64,000 nt of DNA from Sporobacter sp963663605 (GTDB lineage: Bacteria > Bacillota > Clostridia > Oscillospirales > Oscillospiraceae), in the NCBI GenBank assembly GCA_963663605.2, contig CAXXVF010000002.1:868001-932000 (forward strand), given 5' to 3'. A program made the position numbers and the translations under genes. The notes under the pieces were generated by a model that saw only the letters and a list, made by a program, of their open reading frames with translations, ran no database searches and was not told the DNA's origin. How positions within the stretch are numbered: the stretch's first letter is position 1; every line of letters starts with the position of its first letter. Positions 24,224 through 32,705 of the stretch are shown here, piece by piece.

Positions 24224-24619
24224 TCAATCAAAATAGTCCTTGCCCGGGCCGCTCATTTTAACCTCCAGCACCGGCTTTTCGCCGCCCGCTTTCGCGCCGA
24301 TGTCACCGTCTTTTTTCGGCCGGTCGCACAGCCCGCCGTTCCCGCCCTGCTTTGCCAAAAACATTTTGGCCGTCGGCGTCCGCTTTTCAGCCGCGTAAAT
24401 GTCGCGCACCAGTATGCTCTCGCGCCGAAGGCGCGCGCGCTCCAGACACAGCGCAAACGGCCGGTAGCGCCTGAGCTCCGCACGCGCGTACCGGTCGTAC
24501 ATGTCCTTTGAAATACCAAGCCGGAGGATCAGTCCCGCTTCGTCGGGGAACGTCCCCTCTTGCGCGCAGCTGTCGAAATACGCGTTCACCTTCTCCTCCA
24601 TGTCCCGGAGGGACTTCAT
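24224..24619 (-). CDS. Phage terminase small-subunit-like protein (gp3 packaging type), orphan
   Basis: A 131-aa cytoplasmic protein. The pattern VNAYFDSCAQEG...TFPDEAGLILRLGISKDMYDRY...CLERARLRRESILVRDIYAAEKRTPTAKMFLAKQ matches the small DNA-packaging proteins (gp3 type) of clostridial phages. There, an N-terminal helix-turn-helix precedes a segment ending in a short ALKN/FLAK-like motif. No large terminase, portal or capsid gene is near, so it is either a phage remnant or a domesticated gene. AAAGGCGAG lies just before the ATG. Family call is from pattern memory only. Confidence 0.6.
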   Translation of the reverse strand: MKSLRDMEEKVNAYFDSCAQEGTFPDEAGLILRLGISKDMYDRYARAELRRYRPFALCLERARLRRESILVRDIYAAEKRTPTAKMFLAKQGGNGGLCDRPKKDGDIGAKAGGEKPVLEVKMSGPGKDYFD

Positions 24620-25112
24620 CTCGCCTTTCAGTTAAAAAACCCCCATGGCTGACACAGCGCCTTATACCTTCTTATTTCTTATTTTTCCAAACTCCATTAT
24701 TACAGGCTTCATTATACTGAGCGCCCCGCGTTCCTTCAATAAAAAGGAACAATAACGGGGCGCGATTTGTGGTTTTGCTCTCCCCTGCTCTGCCCGTAAA
24801 TTGGCGTTGCGGTATTGGGTCCATGAAGAGGAATATACCATAACTACATAAATTCGACATTATTTGCAATAAGTAGTATAATGTGGCGGGTTGTTTGGTG
24901 GTTGGTGTTGGGGATGAGATTGTATTATAGCAGTAATGGGAAAGCGGAAAAAGCAGGAAGTCAAGAGAAAACACACGCCCAATACTTACCATTTTTGAAC
25001 ATGTTTGATATTTTTCGTGCTCGGTCAGCATGACTGAAAAGATCAGAAACGACGAAATAAGCACAGAAGAATATTATGTTTGGCGGAATAATTATTAGAG
25101 TACACAAAGGAG
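24620..25112. other. AT-rich gap with an imperfect hairpin and a promoter-like site
   Basis: About 490 bp with much lower GC than the surroundings. It holds an interrupted inverted repeat GCGCCCCG...CGGGGCGC (about 24720-24763) enclosing TTCCTT/AAGGAA, and on the plus strand TCGACA (24854-24859), 17 bp, TATAAT (24877-24882). A 130-codon frame on the minus strand here has no family resemblance or convincing start and is not called. Confidence 0.5.
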
Positions 25113-25289
25113 GTGAACACGATAAACATTAAATACATTGGAAATGACACAAAGAAATCGGAAAAAGGTAAAATCCATCTAAAAAACGGTAATTACACTG
25201 GTTGTGGAGCAAGAATAGATGACAATCCTCAGGACTGGGTTCAAACCAATGAAGCCATTACATGCGATAAAAATGGATGTAAAAACTAA
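25113..25289 (+). CDS. Small Cys-containing protein of unknown function, non-standard start
   Basis: A 58-codon frame right after AAAGGAGG. GTG at 25113 overlaps the ribosome site; the position 8 nt after it is ATA (25122), so initiation may use a rare codon or the gene may have lost its ATG. The peptide contains NIKYIGNDTKKSEKGKIHLK, then NYTGCGARIDDNPQDWV and ends TCDKNGCKN, with three Cys and a pattern that looks selected rather than random. It lies 365 bp upstream of the TIR gene in the AT-rich island. Function unknown; a partner of the TIR protein is only a guess. Confidence 0.55.
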   Translation: MNTINIKYIGNDTKKSEKGKIHLKNGNYTGCGARIDDNPQDWVQTNEAITCDKNGCKN

Positions 25290-25431
25290 AATACAATTTA
25301 CTACTATTTTTGCATAATTCAAACACGACTTTATTCCGCCTACCTCTATCCTTAGTCCTTCGTCTTTCGTCTCTGGGTCGGGCTTTCAGTGCGAGTGTCC
25401 ATAGCCCATTAACTGAATGTTTCAAGGGAAT

Positions 25432-25459
25432 CCAGAGGGGAAAACAAAATCCCCTCTGG
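25432..25459. other. Perfect 10-bp hairpin
   Basis: CCAGAGGGGA / TCCCCTCTGG separated by AAACAAAA. There is no T-run, so it is unlikely to be a terminator. It lies in the 365-bp gap between the small Cys-containing gene and the TIR gene, which otherwise holds a weak promoter with TATAAT at 25587-25592. Confidence 0.5.
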
Positions 25460-25654
25460 TATTCTCGCTTTGCTGATACCGCGTCTCTTCCTCTTGTGAG
25501 AGAATTAGGATATAGTTTGCCCTAGCCCATTATGCATATGTTGTCCGATCCTTCTTGTAACCTTACTAGCAGATAGAAACATGTACTATAATAGGCAGGT
25601 GTTTAGTTGGTTTGTCATTGATATAAACAAATAGATTTATAAAAGGAGAACGTT

Positions 25655-26386
25655 ATGGCAAAGAAGAAGATTGGTACAATAAAAATCACACATAAGATCA
25701 CTGCTACAAGACAGATAAGAACGAATGTGCATACAGAGCAAGCCTTTAGTTCCGAGCCTGTCTACACTCCAATACCGCACCAATCAACTGCACCACAGCA
25801 AGCATTGAATGCAGCCACACAATCAGCAAAACAGATCGAATCCACAATCAAAAAAACGGCAAGAAGTGCAAAACTTCCTACCGGCAGGTATACGCCACAG
25901 GTAGAAACGGTTTACGAAGAACTATATAAGCGCAGTAAGCCGAAGGATGAAGAAGCGACGGCGATGTATGATGTTTTTATATCACATGCTTCTGAAGATA
26001 AGGCAGATTTTGTAAAGCCTCTCGTTGAAGCGTTACAAAATTCGGGCATTCGTGTTTGGTATGACACACTTGATATGCAGTGGGGCAAGGGGCTGCGAGA
26101 GCAAATCGATAATGGGATAAAAAGGTCAAAATACGCTATCTTAGTATTTTCCAAAAACTTCTTCGCAAAGAAATGGCCAAAGCGTGAGCTTGATGGGATT
26201 TTAGCAAAGGAGGAAATCACAGGCGCAACCCCGCTACCTATATGGTACAATATTAGTTATGAGGAAGTATATGAATTCAGCCCAACGCTTTCCGGACTCT
26301 ATTCTTTGTCAACCGATAAGTATTCTATACCGGATATATGCAAAGCATTTGGATTGATATTGGATAAAGAAAGTGCAAATACGTAA
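25655..26386 (+). CDS. TIR-domain protein, putative NAD+-degrading defence effector
   Basis: 243 aa. The first 100 residues are basic, Thr/Gln-rich and probably flexible; the TIR domain starts at residue 105 (YDVFISHASEDKADFVKPL) and includes GIRVWYDTLDMQWGKGLREQ and YAILVFSKNFFAKKWPKREL. Glu178 in KRELDG occupies the position of the catalytic Glu of NAD-hydrolysing TIR domains. Bacterial TIR proteins of this kind often act in anti-phage immunity (Thoeris, CBASS, TIR-pAgo), but no ThsA, cyclase or Argonaute gene is adjacent. AAAGGAG lies upstream of the ATG. Lower GC than the chromosome suggests acquisition by transfer. Confidence 0.82.
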   Translation: MAKKKIGTIKITHKITATRQIRTNVHTEQAFSSEPVYTPIPHQSTAPQQALNAATQSAKQIESTIKKTARSAKLPTGRYTPQVETVYEELYKRSKPKDEEATAMYDVFISHASEDKADFVKPLVEALQNSGIRVWYDTLDMQWGKGLREQIDNGIKRSKYAILVFSKNFFAKKWPKRELDGILAKEEITGATPLPIWYNISYEEVYEFSPTLSGLYSLSTDKYSIPDICKAFGLILDKESANT

Positions 26387-26500
26387 ATTCCAGAGTACTT
26401 CTTCGACGATCTTCATTCGATTCAAAATGGCTTAAATCCAATATTTTACTCAATTACTCATTATGTTTATAACGTATAAATCTCTTCAACCAATAAAATC

Positions 26501-26533
26501 GCCCTTGCCGGATGGCGGGGGCGAAGCTTTTTT
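26501..26533 (+). terminator. Terminator downstream of the TIR gene
   Basis: Stem GCCCTTGCC / GGCGGGGGC (26501-26509 with 26514-26522, two G-T pairs) followed after GAAGC by six T. Confidence 0.6.
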
Positions 26534-26604
26534 CTTGCTTTTTATACCCATCTAAGGTAAACGCCGTGGAGGAATTGACACGTACGGGAAAATCGTCGTT
26601 TCTT

Positions 26605-26660
26605 TCTAGCGGGTTATAGGGCGGAGCCCTATTCCTTTAAGGGGCGGCGGGCGGGATTTG
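26605..26660. repeat. Family-3 G-rich repeat
   Basis: GGGTTATAGGGCGGAGCCCT followed by ATTCCTTTAAGGGGCGGCGG and GCGGG. One copy of the dispersed unit described in the findings, in the gap between the TIR and GNAT genes. Confidence 0.7.
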
Positions 26661-26718
26661 ATTTATTGGCGAGATTTGAAAACCACCTACAGTAAGAATT
26701 TAAAAACCAACATAAAGT

Positions 26719-26758
26719 TCGACAAATAATGTTAACGGCAGTATAATATTGCCGTTAA
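26719..26758 (+). promoter_or_regulatory. Promoter with an inverted repeat around the -10 box
   Basis: TCGACA (26719-26724), 17 bp, TATAAT (26742-26747). A perfect inverted repeat TTAACGGCA ... TGCCGTTAA (26732-26740, 26750-26758) brackets the -10, a typical repressor-site arrangement. It drives the GNAT gene at 26820. Confidence 0.6.
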
Positions 26759-26819
26759 TTTATTTTTTGCGGGATTCCCTGTAAAACCACGGGCTGATTA
26801 TTGATGTCAGGAGTAATGA

Positions 26820-27287
26820 ATGATGCTGATAAAGGCTTTGGACACGGATTTCGACACAGTAAAATCCATCGTGACGGATACCATCGAAACAGTTTACCCG
26901 AATTACTACCCGCGCGGCGCTGTGGACTTCTTCCTGCGCCATCATTCCGACGACGCGATCAAAAAAGCGATCACCGGCGAAGCGGTCTATCTGATAAAGG
27001 CCGCGGATAAGACCATCGGGACCGGAAGCATAGAGAAAAACGAGATCCAGCGTCTGTTCGTGCTGCCGAAGTATCAGGGCAGCGGCTACGGCACGGCCAT
27101 AATGAACGAGCTGGAAAAGATCATATTCAAAAACCATACGGAGATCGTGCTCAATTCCTCCCTGCCCGCATACGAGATGTACCTCCGCAGGGGTTATGTG
27201 TCCATGGAATATCATCGCATGCTGACAGAAAACGGGCATTATCTGTGCTATCACATAATGAAGAAAAAAAGAAGCCGCACGCGCTGA
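26820..27287 (+). CDS. GNAT-family N-acetyltransferase
   Basis: 155-aa acetyl-CoA-dependent acyltransferase. The GNAT core is visible: strand beta-4 (IEKNEIQRLFVLPKYQGSGY) with the Q/RxxGxG/A acetyl-CoA loop as QGSGYGTA, then MNELEKIIF and the terminal MYLRRGYVSMEYHRML segment. Substrate is not predictable. AGGAG lies 6 nt before the ATG at 26820. It has its own promoter with a palindromic site and no partner gene in the same orientation. Confidence 0.85.
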   Translation: MMLIKALDTDFDTVKSIVTDTIETVYPNYYPRGAVDFFLRHHSDDAIKKAITGEAVYLIKAADKTIGTGSIEKNEIQRLFVLPKYQGSGYGTAIMNELEKIIFKNHTEIVLNSSLPAYEMYLRRGYVSMEYHRMLTENGHYLCYHIMKKKRSRTR

Positions 27288-27673
27288 GACAAGCGAGACG
27301 GCGGGCCAAGGCAGCCTATAGACGGCAGGACGTTATGGCGGCGGGACGATGTGGGCATCGTCCCCTACGAGGACGGAGAAACGCGCGGGCCGGCATGGAA
27401 GCCGGCCCCTACAGGAACGCGGGAACATTTGGGCAGCGGGATGTTGAAACGGCGGGACGATGTGGGCATCGTCCCCTGCGAGGACGCAGACCTGTTCCGT
27501 TTTTTGACGGGGACGTGCCCATGGGGGGGCCGCGGCCCCCCGTTGGATTCCCCCGGGACGCAGGACGATGAACGAAAAATCATATAGACGCAAGGACGGC
27601 GGGCGGCCACGCAGGGCCGCCCCTACAAGGACTCGGGAGTGCAGGCAGTCGATTTTTTGAAAGACGGGAAGTG
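27288..27673. repeat. Repeat island with GTAG hairpins
   Basis: No gene. Hairpins that read GTAG... on the minus strand end at 27368 (GGGACGATGTGGGCATCGTC type), 27412 (GGGCCGGCATGGAAGCCGGC type), 27479 (variant ending CCTGC) and 27626 (GGGCGGCCACGCAGGGCCGC type). Four stem types sit within 290 bp. Confidence 0.8.
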
Positions 27674-28387
27674 TTAGTTTAAAACATTAAATACTTTTGG
27701 GTCATTATTTTTTAGATCAATATGAAGATTACCATTCGTATCATAACAAGCTAATAATATATTTTTTATTGAAGAGATATTCCGCTTTCCCAATTCATTT
27801 AAAATCCAGGATTCGTCGATTTTGAGCATGTAAAGGTTTTGTCTCATCAGCGTCCCATCTATGATCACATTAGCACAAAGACCCTGGTAAACAGATGGTA
27901 ATTCCAAATCTGAATTTGTCACCGTCTGTTTATCCGCTTTTTTAAGGATGCTGATTTTCCCATTGGTTTCAAGCAAAGCATACTCAACGTCATTAATATT
28001 GAAAACGCCTTTAATTCTTAACTCTTCTAAAAGATCATTCACTGTGAACTTTGCCCTACGCAAATTTCTTTCTACTATCTTGCCTTTTTGAATGACAATC
28101 GTTGGTGTTCCATCCAGCAGTCTCCTTGCTTTCATGCTCTTTGAGGCAATAAAGGATAGAATCAGGGGAAAAGCAGTCCAGATAATCATGCTGAATATTC
28201 CTTTTCCCAGGGAAATGTTCTCATCAATTGATATTGCTGCGGCAATAGATCCAATAGATATTCCTACGACATAATCAAAAAAGGTAATTTGTGAAATTTG
28301 TTTTTTCCCCATAATCCTGGCGAGAACGAATAATACGCACGCTGCGACTATACTTTTAATAACAACAGAGTTTAACAGGTCATTCAT
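27674..28387 (-). CDS. DUF421 membrane protein (YetF/YrbG-like)
   Basis: 237-aa protein with three N-terminal membrane helices (including LARIMGKKQISQITFFDYVV, the family hallmark, and ISIGSIAA). A cytoplasmic alpha/beta part follows, with PTIVIQKGKIVERNLRRAK and the LLEELRIKGVFNINDVEYAL segment. The YetF family is widespread in Firmicutes and linked to stress or spore membranes, with no defined reaction. GC is clearly lower than that of neighbouring genes, suggesting recent acquisition. GAGGTG lies 5 nt before the ATG. Confidence 0.88.
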   Translation of the reverse strand: MNDLLNSVVIKSIVAACVLFVLARIMGKKQISQITFFDYVVGISIGSIAAAISIDENISLGKGIFSMIIWTAFPLILSFIASKSMKARRLLDGTPTIVIQKGKIVERNLRRAKFTVNDLLEELRIKGVFNINDVEYALLETNGKISILKKADKQTVTNSDLELPSVYQGLCANVIIDGTLMRQNLYMLKIDESWILNELGKRNISSIKNILLACYDTNGNLHIDLKNNDPKVFNVLN

Positions 28388-28511
28388 AAACGCACCTCTT
28401 AACTATCATTTCACTGCGAATAGTATCTATACTTTGGAATTTTGGGAATCAACGTATATAACCATGACAGGCTTTAGATATAGTAATTATGGCTCATTGG
28501 GACTAAAACGC

Positions 28512-28543
28512 AAAAAGCCCGCGCACGGATGTGCGCGGGTTTT
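28512..28543 (-). terminator. Bidirectional terminator
   Basis: Stem CCCGCGCAC / GTGCGCGGG (28518-28526 with 28531-28539), loop GGAT, with T-runs on both strands. It ends the coaD-side transcript on the minus strand. Between it and 28674 lies a family-3 unit (28606-28642). Confidence 0.8.
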
Positions 28544-28673
28544 GACGTTAATGTGAAGTTTTATCATAGGATAAAGGCCTGTTCGTTTTTATCAGCTAGG
28601 GCCGCAGGCCCTGTTCCTTTAAGGGGCGGCGGGCGGGATCAGATAAAACAAAGGAAAACGGCCGGAGGCTGTT

Positions 28674-29192
28674 TTACGGCATGGCAATATCGATCCGTCC
28701 GGTGTCGGACTCACGCTGCGTACGCGCGCGCGACGCGCCGGCGGCGCTTCTAAACCGCGACCGCGTCTGCCGCATCTCCTCGAGCGCGGCGGCGAGCGCT
28801 TCCTCGGTGCGCTTCATCGCGTCGTCCACGTATTCGTTGGCGGCGCGCTTGAGCTCATTGGCCGACTGCTCGGCGTTCATGACGATCTCGTTGCTCTTCG
28901 ATTTAGCGGCTTTGATGACTTCCTGATTGTCCACGAGCTGCTTTGCATGGTCTTCGGCGGTCTTTTTGATCGTGTCCGCTTCCCGCTTGGCGCTCGAAAT
29001 AAATTCCGTCCTGGCATCGACAAGCCGCTTGGCCTCGGCCAGCTCCTGCGGGAACTGCACCTTGATCTCGTCGATCAGATCCAGCGCCTTATCGCGCTCG
29101 ACCACGCATTTGTCGGCGCCGAGCGGAATGCCCCACGCTTCATTTATCATGGAGTAAAGCATATCCAGCAACTCCTGTACCCTGCTGCCCAT
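28674..29192 (-). CDS. Coiled-coil protein (ATP-synthase-b-like), hypothetical
   Basis: 172 aa, almost entirely alpha-helical. After MGSRVQELLDMLYSMINEAW, a long charged coiled coil runs from about residue 45 to 145 (KREADTIKKTAEDHAKQLVD, SANELKRAANEYVDDAMKR). Similar proteins are often encoded next to coaD and rsmD in Clostridia and annotated as ATPase-like; the function is unknown. The ATG at 29192 with GGGAGG 8 nt upstream was chosen over a more upstream ATG. No membrane helix or signal is visible. Confidence 0.8.
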   Translation of the reverse strand: MGSRVQELLDMLYSMINEAWGIPLGADKCVVERDKALDLIDEIKVQFPQELAEAKRLVDARTEFISSAKREADTIKKTAEDHAKQLVDNQEVIKAAKSKSNEIVMNAEQSANELKRAANEYVDDAMKRTEEALAAALEEMRQTRSRFRSAAGASRARTQRESDTGRIDIAMP

Positions 29193-29327
29193 TATATGAA
29201 CCTCCCATGCGTAAAAACGCACACAAATAATCTGTTGGATACCCCGCCATGGGGTTTATTTTACCGGCCGCCGCTCAAGCGGCGCAAACCGGATTGGTGT
29301 CACTCGCCCAAGTGATGCTTTAAGCGC

Positions 29328-29813
29328 TCAATCCCTGTTCTGCATCTTATCGACGACGTCTGCGATGATCTCTCTTGGAACAAACTCGCTGAGGTCGGCG
29401 CCGTATCTCGCCATTTCCTTGACCACCGTCGAGCTCAGGTACGTGTATTTCTCACTGGAGGCCAGAAACAGCGTATCGATCTTCGGGTCGATCTTGCGGT
29501 TGGCCAGCGCCATCTGGAACTCCCAGTCAAAATCGGATACGGCGCGCAGTCCCTTGATAACTACCCGCGCGTCTTTCCTTTTGGCGTATTCGACCAAAAG
29601 CCCGGCGTTCGTTTCGACTTCGACGTTTTTATATCTCATCACGGCGCGTTTGATAAGCTCCACGCGCTCTTCCTTGGTGAACAGCGGGTTCTTGTCGGAA
29701 TTTGACATAACGCAGACATAAAGCTTATCAAAAATAGCCGCCGCGCGGCGGATGATATTCAGATGTCCGAGCGTGATGGGGTCAAAGCTGCCGGGATAAA
29801 CGGCTATTTTCAT
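29328..29813 (-). CDS. coaD: Phosphopantetheine adenylyltransferase CoaD
   Basis: Fourth step of coenzyme A synthesis: 4'-phosphopantetheine + ATP gives dephospho-CoA. The N-terminal MKIAVYPGSFDPITLGHLNI has the T/HxGH nucleotidyltransferase motif; VIKGLRAVSDFDWEFQMALAN and the SSTVVKEMARYGADLSEFVP segment are typical. About 161 aa from the ATG at 29813 (GGAGA 5 nt upstream); an upstream ATG would add 7 residues. Next to rsmD, a conserved pair. Confidence 0.96.
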   Translation of the reverse strand: MKIAVYPGSFDPITLGHLNIIRRAAAIFDKLYVCVMSNSDKNPLFTKEERVELIKRAVMRYKNVEVETNAGLLVEYAKRKDARVVIKGLRAVSDFDWEFQMALANRKIDPKIDTLFLASSEKYTYLSSTVVKEMARYGADLSEFVPREIIADVVDKMQNRD

Positions 29814-29844
29814 ATGGTTCTCCATGTCCAGCATCGCAGGCCGG

Positions 29845-30393
29845 TCAGGCCGTTTTTTCCCTTGAATACAGGGAAATTCTGATCCTTCCGTACCGGTATT
29901 CCCTGCCCTTTTTATACGGGATTTCCACGTCGGGCAGCTGCTTGTCCGCTTTAGTTTCGCAGATTATTATACCATTTTCGTTTAAGATGTCAAATGTGTT
30001 TATAATCTCGAGCGCTTTTTCCGCAAGCGCCGATTCGTACGGCGGATCGAGGAATATAATGTCGAATTTCCGGCCGCGTTTCAAAAACGCCAGCGCGTCC
30101 TCACGATACACCTCTCCCCGCTCGCCAAAGCCGGTATGGCTGAGGTTTGCGCGCACGAGCTTCAGGGCCTTGTCGGACCGGTCGACAAAGACGGCGGACA
30201 ACGCGCCCCGGCTGAGCGCCTCGACGCCAAGCTGTCCCGTGCCGGAAAACAGGTCCAGGACGCTCGTGCCCTCGAGCTGAAACTGGATGATATTGAACAG
30301 GGACTCCTTTACCATATCGGTCGTCGGGCGCACGGCGCCGTCTTCCGGCTGAAGAAGCCTGCGCCCGCGCGCCGTGCCGCTAATCACTCTCAT
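29845..30393 (-). CDS. rsmD: 16S rRNA (guanine(966)-N(2))-methyltransferase RsmD
   Basis: SAM-dependent methyltransferase acting on 30S assembly intermediates. Start MRVISGTARGRRLLQPEDG, the RPTTDMVKESLFNII segment, the SAM loop VLDLFSGTGQLGVEALSRGA and the catalytic DPPYE are all present. The ATG at 30393 follows GGGGGAGAG by 7 nt and gives 182 aa. It overlaps the end of uvrC by 14 bp, so the two are probably co-transcribed. Confidence 0.96.
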   Translation of the reverse strand: MRVISGTARGRRLLQPEDGAVRPTTDMVKESLFNIIQFQLEGTSVLDLFSGTGQLGVEALSRGALSAVFVDRSDKALKLVRANLSHTGFGERGEVYREDALAFLKRGRKFDIIFLDPPYESALAEKALEIINTFDILNENGIIICETKADKQLPDVEIPYKKGREYRYGRIRISLYSREKTA

Positions 30394-32221
30394 GCTTATG
30401 CTCTCCCCCGCTTTCGTCGTGGAAATATCTATAAATGTTTTCCGCCGCGTCCTTCGGCACAACGGCAGCAAGTTCCTCTGCGGACGCGTCCTTTATCGTC
30501 TTCAGGCTCTTGAAATGCTTTAAAAGCGCGCTGCGCCGTTTCTCTCCGACGCCGGGGATGCCGTCGAGCTTTGATTTATAGCTCGTCCTGGAGCGCAGGC
30601 TGCGGTGGTATTCGATCGCAAAGCGGTGCGTTTCCTCCTGGATCGCGCCGATGAGCGCGAAGACGTCCGGCCGGCTCACGATGCCGATCTCATCCCCGCC
30701 GGGCGAGACGAGCGCGCGCGTGCGGTGGCGGTCGTCCTTGACCATTCCGAAAACGGGCAGGGCGACGCCGGCGGCGTCCAAAACGGCTTTCGCGGCCTTC
30801 GCGTGCGCTGCGCCGCCGTCGATGAGCATGAGCTCCGGAAGCGCGCTGAACTTCTCGTCCGCCTGCTTGTACCGGGCGATGCGGCGGGAGACGACCTCCT
30901 GCATGCTGTGGTAGTCGTCCTGATTTTTGAGGGTCTTTATCTTAAAGCGGCGGTAGTCCTTTTTGAGCGGCCGTCCGCCCGTAAAAACGGTCATCGACGC
31001 GACGATGTCCGATTTGCCGGTATTTGAAATGTCGAACGCCTCGATGCGCCCGGGCGGTCCGGGTAGCTCCAGCGCCTTTTGAAGCCACTGCAGCGTTTTG
31101 GACACCTTTTCCTCGCGCGTCGTTGCGCGTTCGGCCTCCTCGCGGGCGTTTAGGTCCGCCGTCTCGACGAGCCGGAGCTTATCGCCGCGCTTCGGCGTCT
31201 CGATATAGACGCGATGCCCGGCCGTCTCAGAAAACAGCTGCTCAAGCAGGGCGGCGTCCGGCATGTCAAACGGCAGGCAGAGCGTCTTCGGCAGGACGCC
31301 GCGCCGTTCGTAATACTGCCGCAAAAACTCCGAAACGGCCTCCGCGTCTTCCTCAAACGGCGTGTCCATCAGCTCAAAATCCTTGTCCAAAAGGCTCCCG
31401 CCGATATAGTGCAGCACGACAAAGCAGGATTTCGCCGCGCCCCGGTAAAAGCCGGCCGCGTCCGTATCCGCCATCGCGCCGGAGACGACGAACTGCTTCG
31501 ACTCAAGCCGGGCAACGGCGCGCAGACGGTCGCGCTTGCCGGCCGCGGCCTCAAATTTCAGGTCACCTGCTGCGCGTTCCATTTCCTCCGCGAGCTTTTT
31601 CGTCAGCTCGGCCGTCTTGCCCTCAAAAACCTGCACGGCCTGCTCCACGGTCTCCCGGTACAGGTCTTTGAGCGCTTCGTCCTGGCACCAGGCGCGGCAG
31701 GCGCCCATATGGTAATTGAGGCACGGGCGCTCTTTTTTGATATCGCGCGGGAATTTCTTTTTGCAGGTCGGGAGCCCGAGCGCCTTTTTGACCGCGTCGA
31801 TCGCGTTTTTCGTCGCGCCCCGGCTGCCGTACGGCCCGAGGTATTTCGCACCGTCGGCCCCGGCTCTCTGGGCCACCGTGAACGCCGGGTAATCGCTTTT
31901 TAAGTCCACACGGATGAACGGGTACGTCTTGTCGTCCTTGAGCCGGATGTTGTACTGAGGGGCGTGGTGCTTGATGAGCGAGTTTTCCAAAACGAGCGCC
32001 TCAAGCTCGGTATTGGCAATGATGACGTCGAAGTCGTCGATCTTCGCGACCATCGTTTCGGTCTTGACGTCATGCTCCCCGTGGAAATAGCTCGACACGC
32101 GGTTTTTGAGCACTTTGGCCTTGCCGACGTATATAACCTTCCCCGTTTTATCCATCATTATATAAACGCCCGGCTTCTGCGGAAGCCCAAGCGCTTTTTC
32201 GCGCAGCGCGTCGTACGTCAA
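30380..32221 (-). CDS. uvrC: Excinuclease ABC subunit UvrC
   Basis: Dual-incision nuclease of nucleotide-excision repair. The N-terminal GIY-YIG domain (GVYIMMDKTGKVIYVGKAK), a UVR/coiled-coil region, the C-terminal RNase H-like endonuclease part (IEAFDISNTGKSDIVASMTV, LMLIDGGAAHAKAA) and the terminal helix-hairpin-helix (LDGIPGVGEKRRSALLKHF) are seen in order. TTG at 32221, after GGAGAAGGTGAAGC, gives 613 aa, the usual length; frames further upstream lack homology. Start of the uvrC-rsmD unit. Confidence 0.96.
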   Translation of the reverse strand: MTYDALREKALGLPQKPGVYIMMDKTGKVIYVGKAKVLKNRVSSYFHGEHDVKTETMVAKIDDFDVIIANTELEALVLENSLIKHHAPQYNIRLKDDKTYPFIRVDLKSDYPAFTVAQRAGADGAKYLGPYGSRGATKNAIDAVKKALGLPTCKKKFPRDIKKERPCLNYHMGACRAWCQDEALKDLYRETVEQAVQVFEGKTAELTKKLAEEMERAAGDLKFEAAAGKRDRLRAVARLESKQFVVSGAMADTDAAGFYRGAAKSCFVVLHYIGGSLLDKDFELMDTPFEEDAEAVSEFLRQYYERRGVLPKTLCLPFDMPDAALLEQLFSETAGHRVYIETPKRGDKLRLVETADLNAREEAERATTREEKVSKTLQWLQKALELPGPPGRIEAFDISNTGKSDIVASMTVFTGGRPLKKDYRRFKIKTLKNQDDYHSMQEVVSRRIARYKQADEKFSALPELMLIDGGAAHAKAAKAVLDAAGVALPVFGMVKDDRHRTRALVSPGGDEIGIVSRPDVFALIGAIQEETHRFAIEYHRSLRSRTSYKSKLDGIPGVGEKRRSALLKHFKSLKTIKDASAEELAAVVPKDAAENIYRYFHDESGGEHKHESD

Positions 32222-32481
32222 TGCTTCACCTTCTCCGGCGGGTTTGTTTTCTTTATTATGGCATATTGCGGTGAAAAATGAAAGAGGGGTTATGTTCTTT
32301 GTAAAAGGCGTTTTCAAGCTCTGACAATAGCACATAACAAAAGAATACCAAAGGGAAGGGATTTTAAATCTCCCTTCCCTTTGGCAACCCATCATTGAAG
32401 CGCCCCGAGGCGCTTCGGCCCCCTATGCTTTCTCCTTCCCGGCCAGTGGATAAAAGCCGATATAACCGCGCCGGTTAGCGG
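32222..32481. other. Gap with a perfect 14-bp hairpin
   Basis: CCAAAGGGAAGGGA / TCCCTTCCCTTTGG (32348-32361, 32371-32384), loop of 9 bases, upstream of uvrC on its strand. The arm TCCCTTCCCTTTGG also occurs inside the 170-bp repeats near 23.4 and 24.2 kb, so it may be a repeat fragment. No gene seen. Confidence 0.5.
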
Positions 32482-32643
32482 TTATTCCGCCTCCTCCTCA
32501 GTATCTATAAACATCTCCTCAGCCTTTCGCTGCACCTCCAAAAGCGTTAACCGCGCAAACTCATAGTTATGTTCGGACACGTCTTTTACGGCATCTGTAA
32601 TGCTGTTGAACAGCAGTAAGTACATATTTTTGTAATCAACCAT
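32482..32643 (-). CDS. Small acidic helical protein of unknown function
   Basis: 53 aa from MVDYKNMYLLLFNSITDAV, through SEHNYEFARLTLLEVQRKAE, to EEMFIDTEEEAE. Similar short proteins occur in clostridial accessory regions, sometimes near phage or signalling genes; no function is known to me. GGAGG lies 10 nt before the ATG at 32643. It follows the sensor kinase by 62 bp in the same orientation, so it is probably the last gene of that transcript. Confidence 0.7.
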   Translation of the reverse strand: MVDYKNMYLLLFNSITDAVKDVSEHNYEFARLTLLEVQRKAEEMFIDTEEEAE

Positions 32644-32705
32644 GTTTATTCTGCCTCCGTCAATACATATTAAGTTAAGCAGGCAATTGCGGCTTTTTCC
32701 TCTTG

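Noticed and set aside
24672..25064. 130-codon minus-strand frame in the AT-rich gap
   Set aside because: No convincing ribosome site or family pattern, and it overlaps a promoter-like site and an inverted repeat.
25310..25525. 71-codon plus-strand frame upstream of the TIR gene
   Set aside because: It contains the perfect 10-bp hairpin and has no ribosome site; better explained as intergenic sequence.
25655..26386. Assignment of the TIR gene to Thoeris or CBASS
   Set aside because: No ThsA, cyclic-nucleotide synthase or other partner gene lies nearby.
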